Assembly: GCA_022822365.1 (NCBI GenBank)
Contig: JAJEBV010000022.1
Location: 1 to 64,000, forward strand
Direction: 5' to 3'
DNA from: Thermoanaerobaculia bacterium
GTDB lineage: Bacteria; Acidobacteriota; Thermoanaerobaculia; Multivoradales; Multivoraceae
Length of the DNA: 64,000 nt
The position numbers and the translations under genes are program-made. Positions 27,389-36,148 of this stretch are shown here, piece after piece. The stretch's first letter is position 1, and each line of letters starts with the position of its first letter. Below the pieces are notes generated by a model that made no database searches, had not been told where the DNA came from, and saw only the letters and a list, made by a program, of their open reading frames with translations.

Positions 27389-29464
27389 TTAGGCCGGTTC
27401 GACGCTGGTGGCGGGAACCGCTTCGATCGCGCGCAGGGTGAAGGTCTCGCCGTCCAGCTCCACCCTCGCTCCCGGCTCCGATCCGAGCAGACGGCCGGCG
27501 AGGTCCGACTCGTACGAGATGATGCCCCGTTCCGGCGCGCTCTCCCAGGGGCCGAGGATGGCCAGGGTGCGCTGTTCGCCGCTGTCCGATTCGAGTGTTG
27601 CCTGGTTGCCGATGCGCAGGCGGTCACAGGCCGCGCCCGCGATGTCGATCGGCGTCGAGCGTTGCAGGTCCTGCTGCAGTTGGGTTGCCAGGGCGGTGAG
27701 GTACTCGTGGCGCTGCCGCGCGGACTTGTACTCGAAGTTCTCGCGCAGGTCGCCCATGGCGCGCGCCTCCTCGATCGCCTTGCGATTGGCCGGAATCTCC
27801 TCCTCGACCAGTTCCCTCAGCTTCTCGCGCTGCGCTTCGATCGACGCCGGCAGCGCGTAGAGATCGTCGCTCTCGGTTTCCTGGTCGGCCTGAAGGTCGG
27901 GGAACTTCAGGTGGAGAGCTGCCAGCAGCGGTTCCCGGCGGTAGTCCTCGAGCGCTGCGTGACGGATCGCGACCTCCGCCTGGCGGGCCTCGTCGAGGGT
28001 CAGTTCCGGAAGGAGCCTGGGCGCCGTGCCGCCGGAGTCGAACAGGGCCTTGATTCGGGCCCGGAAAGGTGCGAAGGCCTCGTGCCGCAGTGCCTGGATC
28101 AGCAGGTTCAGGAGGCGGCTCTGGCGACCTTGCCGCAGCGCCGGCTCGGAAGCGGCCCGTTCGACCAGCCAGGTAAAGGCCGCGGGGGTGCGGTGAGGCT
28201 GGACCTGCGCACGGGCGGCGCAGCGGCTCAGCGTTTCCGCCTCCAGCACCGCGGCGATCGCGTCGATCGCTTTCGTGTCGGATTCCAGCAGGAAGCGTCG
28301 TTCGAGCACGTCGAGCCAGTCGTCCCTGCAGGCCGGGAGCAACGCGTAGCCCTGTTCACGGGCGGCGCGCTGCTCGACGGAAGCGAAGAACTCGAGTGGG
28401 TCCGGCAGGTTCCTCAGCAGGTCCTCGGCCGGCCAGGAGGGCTCGGCGCCGAAGCGCTCCAGGGCGTAGCGGAGTTCGAAGGCAAGCGCTGGCTGAGCGT
28501 CCTTGAGTGCGCGGCTCAGGCGATCGAGCGCTTCCGCCATCCGCCCGCGGAGTTCCTGCGACTGGTTGGCCGCCCGCCGGAGGAGCCCGACCTTCTGGCG
28601 GTTTGGCGCGGCCTGAAACTCGCGCCACAGCGACTCCTCCGCGTCCGTTGCCTCGAGCCACTGGTAGGTCTGGCGCGGGCCGCCGGAGGACAGCACCTGC
28701 GGCTGTTTCCGCGCGCTGGTCCACCAGCTCGACCACCGGCGCTCGGGGATGATGCCGACGACGATCACCTTGACTTCGGCGCCGGTCAGCGGCCGGTCGT
28801 AGCTCTTGAGCGTTCGTTCGAGCAGCTCGGTGGGCTTGAGTCCCTCGAGCTGCTCCGGTTCCTCCAGCTTCAGGCGGAGCACGTGTCCTTCGGGCAGGAG
28901 TCTGAGCATCTTGCCGGCTGCCCGGAATCCGACCGACACTCCCTTCACCTTCTCCAGGTCCACCTTGAAGACGTGGAGGGGCATGTTGACGTCGGCAATT
29001 CGGCCGACGCCGCGGCCCTCCATTTCCACGATGTCGCCAGGCCGAAACGCCAGCAGGTTGCGGAGCCGGTCCACCTTGTCCCAGAGCTTGTCCGCGTGCT
29101 GCCGTCCCTGATCGAGATGGAGATCCTGGAGCAGGTCGGTCAGGTCGGATTCGCGGTCGCGGTAGAGCTCGTGCAGGGTGTCGAGAACGGTGTCGTAGAC
29201 CTGTCCGCTGCGCACGAAGTAGTGTGCGGCGCCGCGGACGAGATCCAGGCGCGCGGCCCACATGCCGCGTTCCCGCAGTTGGTCGTCGAGGAGCTCGAGG
29301 AGCGTGCCCACACGATCCTCTTCACCCAGCCGGACGAGGCCCTTGGTGATGGCGAGGAACTGCTCGACGTCGAGATCGCCTTCGATCGCGGCCAGCCAGT
29401 CCGCTTCTACTGCGTCGATGTCACCGCGCGCCAGGCTGTCTTGAGTGCTTTGCGGGATCCTCAT
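27389..29464 (-). CDS. Large Gre-family transcription factor fusion (N-terminal helical domain plus GreA)
   Basis: This is a 691-residue protein whose last 160 or so residues are a GreA/GreB transcript-cleavage factor. The coiled-coil segment contains EARAMGDLRENFEYKSARQR, keeping the acidic tip residues (GDLxEN) that enter the RNA polymerase channel. A C-terminal FKBP-like domain follows (GNQATLESDSGEQRTLAILG). The first 530 or so residues are helical and unlike normal GreA, which is about 160 residues. Long Gre fusions are known from Chlamydia. The role of the N-terminal region is unknown. The stop is followed by a GC hairpin region before gatC. Confidence 0.85.
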   Translation of the reverse strand: MRIPQSTQDSLARGDIDAVEADWLAAIEGDLDVEQFLAITKGLVRLGEEDRVGTLLELLDDQLRERGMWAARLDLVRGAAHYFVRSGQVYDTVLDTLHELYRDRESDLTDLLQDLHLDQGRQHADKLWDKVDRLRNLLAFRPGDIVEMEGRGVGRIADVNMPLHVFKVDLEKVKGVSVGFRAAGKMLRLLPEGHVLRLKLEEPEQLEGLKPTELLERTLKSYDRPLTGAEVKVIVVGIIPERRWSSWWTSARKQPQVLSSGGPRQTYQWLEATDAEESLWREFQAAPNRQKVGLLRRAANQSQELRGRMAEALDRLSRALKDAQPALAFELRYALERFGAEPSWPAEDLLRNLPDPLEFFASVEQRAAREQGYALLPACRDDWLDVLERRFLLESDTKAIDAIAAVLEAETLSRCAARAQVQPHRTPAAFTWLVERAASEPALRQGRQSRLLNLLIQALRHEAFAPFRARIKALFDSGGTAPRLLPELTLDEARQAEVAIRHAALEDYRREPLLAALHLKFPDLQADQETESDDLYALPASIEAQREKLRELVEEEIPANRKAIEEARAMGDLRENFEYKSARQRHEYLTALATQLQQDLQRSTPIDIAGAACDRLRIGNQATLESDSGEQRTLAILGPWESAPERGIISYESDLAGRLLGSEPGARVELDGETFTLRAIEAVPATSVEPA

Positions 29465-29590
29465 GCGGTAGCCGGCGCGGCCTGGGCGTCCGTGGAGCGC
29501 GCCCGCGGCAACGGTGCGTCAACAGGGCCGATGATGGTATCAGCCGCGGCAGGTGTGGAGAGGTCCGCAGCCAGGGAGTTCTTCACGGAG

Positions 29591-29596
29591 TACAAT
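29591..29596 (+). promoter_or_regulatory. Candidate -10 TACAAT before the RodZ-like gene
   Basis: TACAAT is a strong -10 match 38 nt before ATG 29635. No good -35 was found 16-18 nt upstream. The interval 29465-29634 separates divergent genes and shows no other clear signal. Confidence 0.4.
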
Positions 29597-29634
29597 GGAG
29601 TCGAGGGTATGCCACGCTGGGCAGAGGCGGCGAA

Positions 29635-30411
29635 ATGAGCGAGCAGAAGCCGGCGCCTGAGGAACGTCAGGCGTCCGAGCAGGACCAGGCGCCCGAGGCC
29701 AGGGTCGAACGGGAGTCATTCGGCTCCTGGCTCCGCGGCCAGCGCGAGGTTCGGCGCGTCGATCTGGAGACGATCGCGCAGTCCAGCAAGATCAACATCC
29801 GCTATCTGGAGTTGCTGGAGGAGGACCGTTTCGACCTCCTTCCGGCCTCCATCTTCGTCCGGGGTTTCCTGCGCGAGTACGCCCGCATCGTCGGCCTCGA
29901 TGCGGACGAAGTCCTCAACTTCTATCTTGTCGCTTCCGCGGGCGGCGAGTATGAGCGGTCCACGGAAACGGCCGGAAGCCCTGCGTCGACCTGGCTGGTC
30001 GGACGAACGGTGGCGATCCTCGTCGGTCTTGCGGTGGTCGCGGCCGCCATCGTCTGGCTTACCGCCCTGGACCGGGATCCCGGTGAGGATGTGGAGACGA
30101 TGGCGCCCCCGCTGACCGAGACGGCGCCGGAACTGCCGCCGGCCGAGCCGCTGCCGGAGCGTGCCTTGCGGGTCACGATGGAATTCCAGGGGACGAGTTG
30201 GGTCGACGTCTACGTTGACGGCGATCGAACGGTCAGCGAGCTGCGGGTGCAGGGGGAGTCGCTCACCGTCGCGGCCGACGAGGAGGTGCGGCTCACCCTG
30301 AGCAGCGTGGATGTGACGACGATCGAAGTGAACGACGAGCCCTTCGAGCACGGAGCGGGCGACGACGAGGAGATCGTGATCTCCGTCCCGGAGCAGGACC
30401 CCACCGGCTAG
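29635..30411 (+). CDS. RodZ-like membrane protein with N-terminal helix-turn-helix
   Basis: This 258-residue protein has the layout of RodZ, the MreB-associated cell-shape factor. A polar N-terminus is followed by a Cro-like helix-turn-helix (about 28-95; FGSWLRGQREVRRVDLETIA and FVRGFLREYARIVGL). One membrane helix lies at about 122-142 (TVAILVGLAVVAAAIVWLTA). The C-terminal domain (about 160-250) is acidic and of DUF4115 type (MEFQGTSWVDVYVDG). Type II membrane orientation is expected. It is followed by tRNA-Pro. Confidence 0.85.
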   Translation: MSEQKPAPEERQASEQDQAPEARVERESFGSWLRGQREVRRVDLETIAQSSKINIRYLELLEEDRFDLLPASIFVRGFLREYARIVGLDADEVLNFYLVASAGGEYERSTETAGSPASTWLVGRTVAILVGLAVVAAAIVWLTALDRDPGEDVETMAPPLTETAPELPPAEPLPERALRVTMEFQGTSWVDVYVDGDRTVSELRVQGESLTVAADEEVRLTLSSVDVTTIEVNDEPFEHGAGDDEEIVISVPEQDPTG

Positions 30412-30545
30412 TTTCCGGTCGGTGGTGGACGCTGGACTTCCGGGCTGGGGAACCGTATTCTGCGGCGTGCCATTCGCGCGCCCGATGACGGACGCTCGAA
30501 CTGGTTCGCGTACGGCGCGGAGCGCGCCATGCGGACCTGGTGCGA

Positions 30546-30622
30546 CGGGGCGTAGCTCAGCCTGGTAGAGCGCACGGTTCGGGACCGTGAGGCCGGAGGT
30601 TCAAATCCTCTCGCCCCGACCA
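30546..30622 (+). tRNA. tRNA-Pro (anticodon CGG)
   Basis: The 77-nt gene folds into a full cloverleaf: a CGGGGCG/CGCCCCG acceptor stem, a GCTC/GAGC D-stem, and a CACGG/CCGTG anticodon stem with loop TTCGGGA. The T-arm is GGAGG TTCAAAT CCTCT. The 3' CCA is encoded. The C1-G72 pair and discriminator A are the bacterial tRNA-Pro identity elements. It reads CCG codons, which are frequent here. Confidence 0.96.
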
Positions 30623-30642
30623 TCCTGCCGCTTGCCGTCAAG

Positions 30643-30648
30643 TAGACT
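30643..30648 (+). promoter_or_regulatory. -10-like TAGACT box before nfeD
   Basis: TAGACT lies 7 nt before ATG 30656, with no Shine-Dalgarno between. It could give a leaderless nfeD transcript, or the gene may be read through from the tRNA. Confidence 0.35.
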
Positions 30649-30655
30649 GTTGACG

Positions 30656-32089
30656 ATGAACGCTCCGAAGCTGGCAGGTTCGGCGCGGCTGATCCTCGCC
30701 CTCATCCTGATCCTCCTCCCGCTGGCGCTGCTCGCGGCGGGACCGGCGCAGGACGAAGAGAGCGATGGCGTTGCCGCGGAACCGGAAGCCGGGGCGGAGT
30801 CGGCGGCGGCGGCGCCGGCCGACGGGGAGGCGGCCAGCGCGCCCGACCTCGACGCGGAGGCCGGACCGGAGGTCATCGTCGCGAGGATCGACTCGGCGAT
30901 CCAGGTCGTCGTCGCCGAGTTCATGGAACAGGTGACCGCCGAGGCGGATCTGGCCCGCGCCGAGGCGCTCATCGTGGAGTTGTCGACCCCGGGCGGGGAA
31001 ATGCAGGCGATGCGCGCCGTCTTTACCGCGTTTCTGGAAGCCGACACCCCGGTCATCGTGTACGTCTCCCCGAGCGGCGCCCAGGCGGCCTCGGCCGGCT
31101 TCTTCATCCTGCTCGGCGCGGACGTTGCGGCGATGGCGCCCGGCACGAACACGGGCGCCGCCCACCCCGTCGCGGGAGGCGGCCAGGACATTCCCGGCGC
31201 GATGGGCGACAAGGTCACCCAGGACGCGGCGGCGACCGCCCGTTCGCTGGCGGCCCGCCGCGGCCGCGATCAGAAGCTGGCCGAAGAGGCGGTGACGGAG
31301 AGCAGGTCGTTCTCGGCCGAAGAAGCGCTCGAAGCGGGCCTCGTCGACCTCGTCGCCCCCAGCCTGCAGTCGCTGCTGGTCGAGCTCGACGGCCGCGTGG
31401 TCGAGAAGCGCGGGCTGGAGAGGACGCTCGAGACCCGCGACGCCTCGGTCCGCCGCGTCGAGATGTCGGCCTTCCAGCGGATCCGTTCGACGATCGCGCA
31501 CCCGAACATCGCGATCCTGCTGATGTCCCTGGGCTCGATCGGTCTGATCTTCGAGATCACCCACCCGGGTGCGATCTTCCCCGGTCTCGTCGGCGCCATC
31601 TGCCTGATCCTGGGACTCTGGGCGATGTCCGTGCTGCCGATCAACTATGCCGGACTGGCTCTGCTCCTGCTGGCCGGCGTCCTATGGGTGCTGGAGATCA
31701 AGATTCCGAGCTTCGGCATGCTGACGCTTGCCGGCGCGATCTCGTTCTGTCTCGGGGCCATGATGCTGTTCCGGGACGCCGATCCCGCGCTGCAGGCGAG
31801 TCTGCGGCTGGTCGTGGCGATCGGCATCACGATCGGCCTCCTGGCGCTGGCTCTGGGCCGTCTGGCGCTCAAGGCCCAGTTCAGGCGGGTGGCGACCGGC
31901 AGCGAGGGACTGCTCGACGAACTCGGGCTGGTCAGCAGCGGCATCGCCGTCGGGGCGCCGGGCAAGGTCCGGTTGCACGGCGAGATCTGGAACGCGGAAG
32001 CGGATGTCGCCGTGGCCGAGGGCGACCGCGTCCGGGTCGTCCAGGTGGACGGGATGACCCTGCACGTGGAACCGGTTCGGGACGCGTGA
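30656..32089 (+). CDS. nfeD: NfeD-family membrane-bound serine protease
   Basis: This is a 477-residue long-form NfeD. A signal or anchor helix (about 10-28) is followed by an Ala and Glu-rich linker. A ClpP-like protease domain comes next, with STPGGEMQAM, the nucleophile region GAQAASAGFF and the Lys in GDKVTQDAAATARSLAARRG. Four to five membrane helices then precede a C-terminal OB-fold NfeD domain (GAPGKVRLHGEIWNAEADVA). Long NfeD proteins pair with slipins and are thought to process membrane proteins. The slipin gene follows 29 nt downstream. Confidence 0.92.
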   Translation: MNAPKLAGSARLILALILILLPLALLAAGPAQDEESDGVAAEPEAGAESAAAAPADGEAASAPDLDAEAGPEVIVARIDSAIQVVVAEFMEQVTAEADLARAEALIVELSTPGGEMQAMRAVFTAFLEADTPVIVYVSPSGAQAASAGFFILLGADVAAMAPGTNTGAAHPVAGGGQDIPGAMGDKVTQDAAATARSLAARRGRDQKLAEEAVTESRSFSAEEALEAGLVDLVAPSLQSLLVELDGRVVEKRGLERTLETRDASVRRVEMSAFQRIRSTIAHPNIAILLMSLGSIGLIFEITHPGAIFPGLVGAICLILGLWAMSVLPINYAGLALLLLAGVLWVLEIKIPSFGMLTLAGAISFCLGAMMLFRDADPALQASLRLVVAIGITIGLLALALGRLALKAQFRRVATGSEGLLDELGLVSSGIAVGAPGKVRLHGEIWNAEADVAVAEGDRVRVVQVDGMTLHVEPVRDA

Positions 32090-32118
32090 ATCACTCTCCA
32101 GAAAGGACCTGAATCCGT

Positions 32119-32898
32119 ATGACCACCCTTCCGTTCATTGGCTTCCTCGTCGTCGCGGGCCTCTTCCTGCTCACCAGGTGGATCAACGTCCTGGCCGAGT
32201 ACGAGCGTGCCGTCGTGTTCCGGCTGGGCCGGATTCTGGAAAAGCCGAAGGGCCCCGGCCTGGTGCTGGTGCTGTGGCCGATCGACCGCATGGTCAAGGT
32301 CTCGCTGCGCACCGTGGTGCTGGACGTGCCGCCTCAGGACATCATCACCAAGGACAACGTCTCCGTGAAGGTGAACGCGGTCGTCTACTTCCGCGTGCTG
32401 GAACCGACCAAGGCGATCGTGGAAGTCGAGAACTTCCTGTTCGCGACCAGTCAGTTGGCGCAGACGACGCTGCGGTCGATCCTCGGCCAGACGGAACTGG
32501 ACCAGTTGCTCAGCGAGCGGGAGACACTGAACGACCAGCTCCAGACGGTGATCGACCAGCAGACCGACCCCTGGGGCATCAAGGTCTCCATGGTCGAAGT
32601 CAAGCACGTCGACCTGCCTCAGGAGATGCAGCGCGCGATGGCCAAGCAGGCCGAGGCGGAGCGCGAGAAGCGCGCCAAGGTGATTCACGCCAGCGGCGAG
32701 CTCCAGGCCTCCGAGTCTCTCGCCCAGGCGGCCAACGCGATCAGCGCGAATCCGGTCACGCTCCAGTTGCGTTACCTGCAGACGCTCGCGGACATCGCCA
32801 CGGAACGGAACTCGACGATTCTCTTCCCGTTGCCGCTTGAGCTGTTGAGGGCCTTCGGGAGCTTCCTGAGCCCACCGCCGCAAGAACCCGAAGAGTGA
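32119..32898 (+). CDS. Slipin (SPFH/stomatin-like protein)
   Basis: This is a 259-residue SPFH protein. An N-terminal membrane helix (about 3-19) leads to the slipin core: [40 protein letters not shown] and [22 protein letters not shown]-terminal helix [20 protein letters not shown] mediates oligomerisation. Slipins form membrane scaffolds with NfeD proteases, and the nfeD-slipin operon seen here is the classical arrangement. A Shine-Dalgarno AGAAAGGA precedes ATG 32119. Confidence 0.94.
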   Translation: MTTLPFIGFLVVAGLFLLTRWINVLAEYERAVVFRLGRILEKPKGPGLVLVLWPIDRMVKVSLRTVVLDVPPQDIITKDNVSVKVNAVVYFRVLEPTKAIVEVENFLFATSQLAQTTLRSILGQTELDQLLSERETLNDQLQTVIDQQTDPWGIKVSMVEVKHVDLPQEMQRAMAKQAEAEREKRAKVIHASGELQASESLAQAANAISANPVTLQLRYLQTLADIATERNSTILFPLPLELLRAFGSFLSPPPQEPEE

Positions 32899-33452
32899 GC
32901 CGCCAAGCCTACGAAGCGTATGAGGTCACCCTCAGCAACACCCAGATTGCCGCGTTCGTAGCCCTTCTGGTCCTGGCGGTAGTGGGCGCCTTCGCGGCGG
33001 GAGTCTGGTGGGGTCAGTCGAAAGCCACGGACCTCGCCGGAGTTCAGGAAGAGGAGGCGCCCGCCTCCGAGCCGGCCCTGTCCGCGGTTGAACCGCCTGC
33101 CGCCGCGACGGAACCGGAGCCCGCCGAGGTCGTCCGTTTCTTCGGCGGCACCGGCGATGAAGAGGCCGGCGCCGGCGGTGCCGCTGCGGCGGCCGACGCG
33201 CCGAGCCAGGCCGTGGGCGCCGCCCTGGTGGTCCAGGTGTTCTCGAGTGCCGATGCCGAGCAGGCGGCTTCGGTCGAGCAGAAGCTGCGGGCCGACGGCC
33301 ACCGCGCCTTCCTCTCGCCGCAGACGCTGGACGGTCAGGTGATGCAGCGGGTACGGGTTGGGCCGTTCGCGGACCAGGCCGCCGCCGGGGCCGCCGCGGA
33401 GCAGCTCGCGAAACAGTACGGACTCGAGACCTGGATCACGCCGAACAACTGA
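32895..33452 (+). CDS. SPOR-domain membrane protein
   Basis: This 185-residue protein has one membrane helix (about 18-40) and an Ala, Glu and Pro-rich linker. A C-terminal SPOR domain follows (about 112-183; [20 protein letters not shown] and [20 protein letters not shown]). SPOR domains bind glycan strands stripped of stem peptides at the septum, the product of amidases such as the one encoded at 23774. GTG 32895 overlaps the slipin stop (GTGA). Confidence 0.85.
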   Translation: MSRQAYEAYEVTLSNTQIAAFVALLVLAVVGAFAAGVWWGQSKATDLAGVQEEEAPASEPALSAVEPPAAATEPEPAEVVRFFGGTGDEEAGAGGAAAAADAPSQAVGAALVVQVFSSADAEQAASVEQKLRADGHRAFLSPQTLDGQVMQRVRVGPFADQAAAGAAAEQLAKQYGLETWITPNN

Positions 33453-33589
33453 TCGCCCGCCCGGTCGGCCCGCGGGGAGCTCCGCGGAACGGGCGGCGGC
33501 GGTCGCCGTTCCGGTCGCTCTGGTTTCAACTCGCCCTGAGCGCGGGCGGCGGGGTCTGGTGGGCGTACTGCTTCGATCAGCGGCCCGGG

Positions 33590-35026
33590 GTGCTGTTGCC
33601 GCTCGCCGCGGCGGTACCCGTGTTCGCCATCGCCGCCGTACCGGGCGGGTCATTGCGCCGCCTGTTGCTGGGGTGGTTGCATGGCCTGGTGGCGTGGCTG
33701 GTCGCGGTGCCGTGGATCGCCAGCACGCTGGAGATCTACGGTGGTCTGCCCGGCTTCGCGTCGGTGCTGCTCCTGGGTCTGCTGGCGCTCTACCTGGGGC
33801 TCTACCACGGCCTGTTCTGCTGGCTCGCGGGCAGGCTGCTCGCTCGCGGCGATGCGCTGTCCCTCCTGCTCGCGCCGGCGATCTGGGTCGCTCTGGAGTG
33901 GGTTCGCGGGCTCGGCCCCTCGGGGTTCCCGTGGAACCTGCTCGCGTACGCCTGGGTGGACGTCCCCGGGGCTCTCGACGCGACCCGCTGGATCGGAAGT
34001 TGGGGCCTCTCGTTCCTGGTCGCCGCCACCGCTCTCGCCCTGTTTCTCCTCGTTGCCCGGGAGAGGCGCCGCGGGGCGGCAGCGGCTCTGGTCGCGGTCG
34101 CGGCCATCCTCTCGATCGCTCGTTGGACCAACCTGGATGGTCCGTCCGGGGACGAACGCCGCCTCGACGTGGCGGTGGTGCAGCCCAACATCCACATGGC
34201 GACCGCGGCAATGGTCGACGGAGGACCGGACGACCAGTTCGCCGACCTCGCCTCCAACCAGGAGCGGCTCTTCGCGCTCAGCCGGGAGGCCTGCGAACCC
34301 GGGCGGCTCGTCGTCTGGCCGGAGAGCGCCGGGTGGCCGTACCAGGTGGAACGGGACGGCGTCTTCGCCGGCGATCTCGAGGAAGTCGTCGCTGGTGGCT
34401 GCTCCCTGCTGCTCAACAGCGCGCGCTGGGACCGGTCGGCTCCGGAGGAGCGGGCGTTCAACGCGGCCTATCTGTTGACGCCCGGTTCGGGCCGCGCCCG
34501 GCGCCAGACCTACGACAAGATGCACCTCGTTCCCTTCGGCGAGTACGTGCCGTTCGGCCGCCATCTGCCGGCGGTACGCCAGTTGGCGCGCCAGGCCGGG
34601 GGTTTCTCTCCCGGCGACGAGGTTCGCCTCCTCGACGCGGACGGCGCCGTGCTGGGAGTGTCGATCTGCTTCGAGATCGTCTTCCCGGAGCAGGTCGCGG
34701 CCCGCGTGCGGCGCGGAGCGAACCTGCTCGTCACGATCACGAACGACTCCTGGTACGGCCGAACGTGGGCGCCCCACCAGCACCTGCGACCCGCCCGTTT
34801 CCGCGCGGCCGAGAACGGCCGGCCGCTCGTCCGGGCCGCGATCACCGGCATCTCGGCCGTGATCGACCGGCGGGGTCGGGTGCTGGCCAACTCACCGATC
34901 GACGAGGCGATGGTCATGAGGGCGGAGGTCGTTCCGCTTGGCGGCATGACTCCCTTCGCCCGCGCGCCGCTGCTCGTTCCTCTGCTTTGCGTGGCGCTCG
35001 CAGGCTTTGCCATACTGCGCCGATGA
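33590..35026 (+). CDS. lnt: Apolipoprotein N-acyltransferase
   Basis: Lnt transfers the third acyl chain to lipoproteins in the inner membrane. Several membrane helices fill the first 180 residues. The nitrilase-like domain has catalytic Glu in VVWPESAGWP, Lys in TYDKMHLVPFGEYVP and Cys in SICFEIVFPE. GTG 33590 is the first standard start in the open frame. However, the same frame remains open back to the SPOR stop and encodes a further helix-like stretch (SLWFQLALSAGGGVWWAY). The true start is probably a non-standard codon such as CTG 33449. The gene overlaps prfB by 4 nt. Confidence 0.92.
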   Translation: MLLPLAAAVPVFAIAAVPGGSLRRLLLGWLHGLVAWLVAVPWIASTLEIYGGLPGFASVLLLGLLALYLGLYHGLFCWLAGRLLARGDALSLLLAPAIWVALEWVRGLGPSGFPWNLLAYAWVDVPGALDATRWIGSWGLSFLVAATALALFLLVARERRRGAAAALVAVAAILSIARWTNLDGPSGDERRLDVAVVQPNIHMATAAMVDGGPDDQFADLASNQERLFALSREACEPGRLVVWPESAGWPYQVERDGVFAGDLEEVVAGGCSLLLNSARWDRSAPEERAFNAAYLLTPGSGRARRQTYDKMHLVPFGEYVPFGRHLPAVRQLARQAGGFSPGDEVRLLDADGAVLGVSICFEIVFPEQVAARVRRGANLLVTITNDSWYGRTWAPHQHLRPARFRAAENGRPLVRAAITGISAVIDRRGRVLANSPIDEAMVMRAEVVPLGGMTPFARAPLLVPLLCVALAGFAILRR

Positions 35027-36148
35027 TTGGCGCTGACGCGAACCGCTCGCTCTCCGATCTGAAGAACCGTCTGGACGGCCTTCGGAGGTATCTTTGACCC
35101 GGCGGAGCTCGAGGAGCAGCTAGCGGCACTCGATCACGAGATGCAGCAGCCGGGCTTCTGGGACGCGCCGAGGAAGAGCGCGCCGCTGCTGCGCCGTCGT
35201 CGCGCTCTCGAACGCCGGCGGAAGACCCTGGAACGGTTGAACGCCGACCGGGACGAGATCGAGGCCTGGCTCGAACTGCTGGCTGAGGACGCCCCGGGCG
35301 CCGAGGACGACGCCGAGCTCGGTTCCTTCATCGACCGGGTCGGGCGCGAATCGACGGCGCTCGACCTGGAACTCAAGCTCTCGGGGGAAGACGACGACCG
35401 CAGCGCCCTGCTCGCGATCCATCCGGGAGAAGGGGGGACGGATTCCCAGGACTGGGCCGAGATCCTCCTGCGGATGTACCTGCGATGGGCCGAGCAGAGC
35501 GGCTTCGACGTCAAGCTGCTGGAGCGGCTGGACGGCGAGGAAGCGGGGCTCAAGAGCGCGACCGTGGCGGTTCGGGGCGAGTACGCCTTCGGCCGTCTGC
35601 GCGGCGAGAGCGGTGTCCATCGGCTGGTGCGCATCTCGCCCTTCGATGCGGCGAAGCGGCGCCACACGTCATTCGCTTCCGTCTACGCGTATCCCGAGGT
35701 CGAGGACGACATCGACATCGAGGTCGAGGACAAGGACATCCGGATCGACACCTTCCGGTCGTCCGGCGCCGGCGGTCAGCACGTGAACGTGACGGACTCC
35801 GCGGTGCGGATCACGCACATGCCCACCGGCATCGTGGTCAGTTGCCAGAACGAGCGCAGCCAGATCAAGAACCGTTCGATGGCCATGAAGATCCTGAAAG
35901 CGAGGCTCTACGACCGGGAAGTGCAGAAGCGCCGCGAGGAACAGGCGGAACGCGAGGGCCAGAAGATGGAGATCGGCTTCGGTTCCCAGATCCGCAGCTA
36001 TGTGCTGCACCCGTACCGCATGGTCAAGGACCACCGGACCAGGCTCGAGGTGTCGGCGGTCGAGAAGGTGCTCGACGGCGAGCTCGATCCGTTCATCGAC
36101 GCCTGGTTGGGCCAGCAGCTCGAAACTCCCGATGCCGGCCAGTCCTAG
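35023..36148 (+). CDS. prfB: Peptide chain release factor 2 (programmed +1 frameshift)
   Basis: RF2 recognises UGA and UAA. Translation begins at ATG 35023 (ATGA overlap with lnt) and reaches an in-frame TGA at 35095 after 24 codons. The site is the classical RF2 autoregulatory signal, and a +1 shift at CTT TGA C continues the protein as DPAELEEQLAALDHEMQQPG. The full product is 374 residues, a normal RF2 length. It has the anticodon-like SPF in VRISPFD and the GGQ motif in SSGAGGQHVN. Low RF2 favours the shift and so raises its own synthesis. Confidence 0.96.
35084..35098 (+). promoter_or_regulatory. prfB programmed frameshift signal
   Basis: An internal Shine-Dalgarno GGAGG (35084-35088) lies 3 nt before the slippery CTT (35092-35094) and the TGA stop (35095-35097) followed by C. 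These are the spacing and elements of the E. coli prfB frameshift site. Confidence 0.95.
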
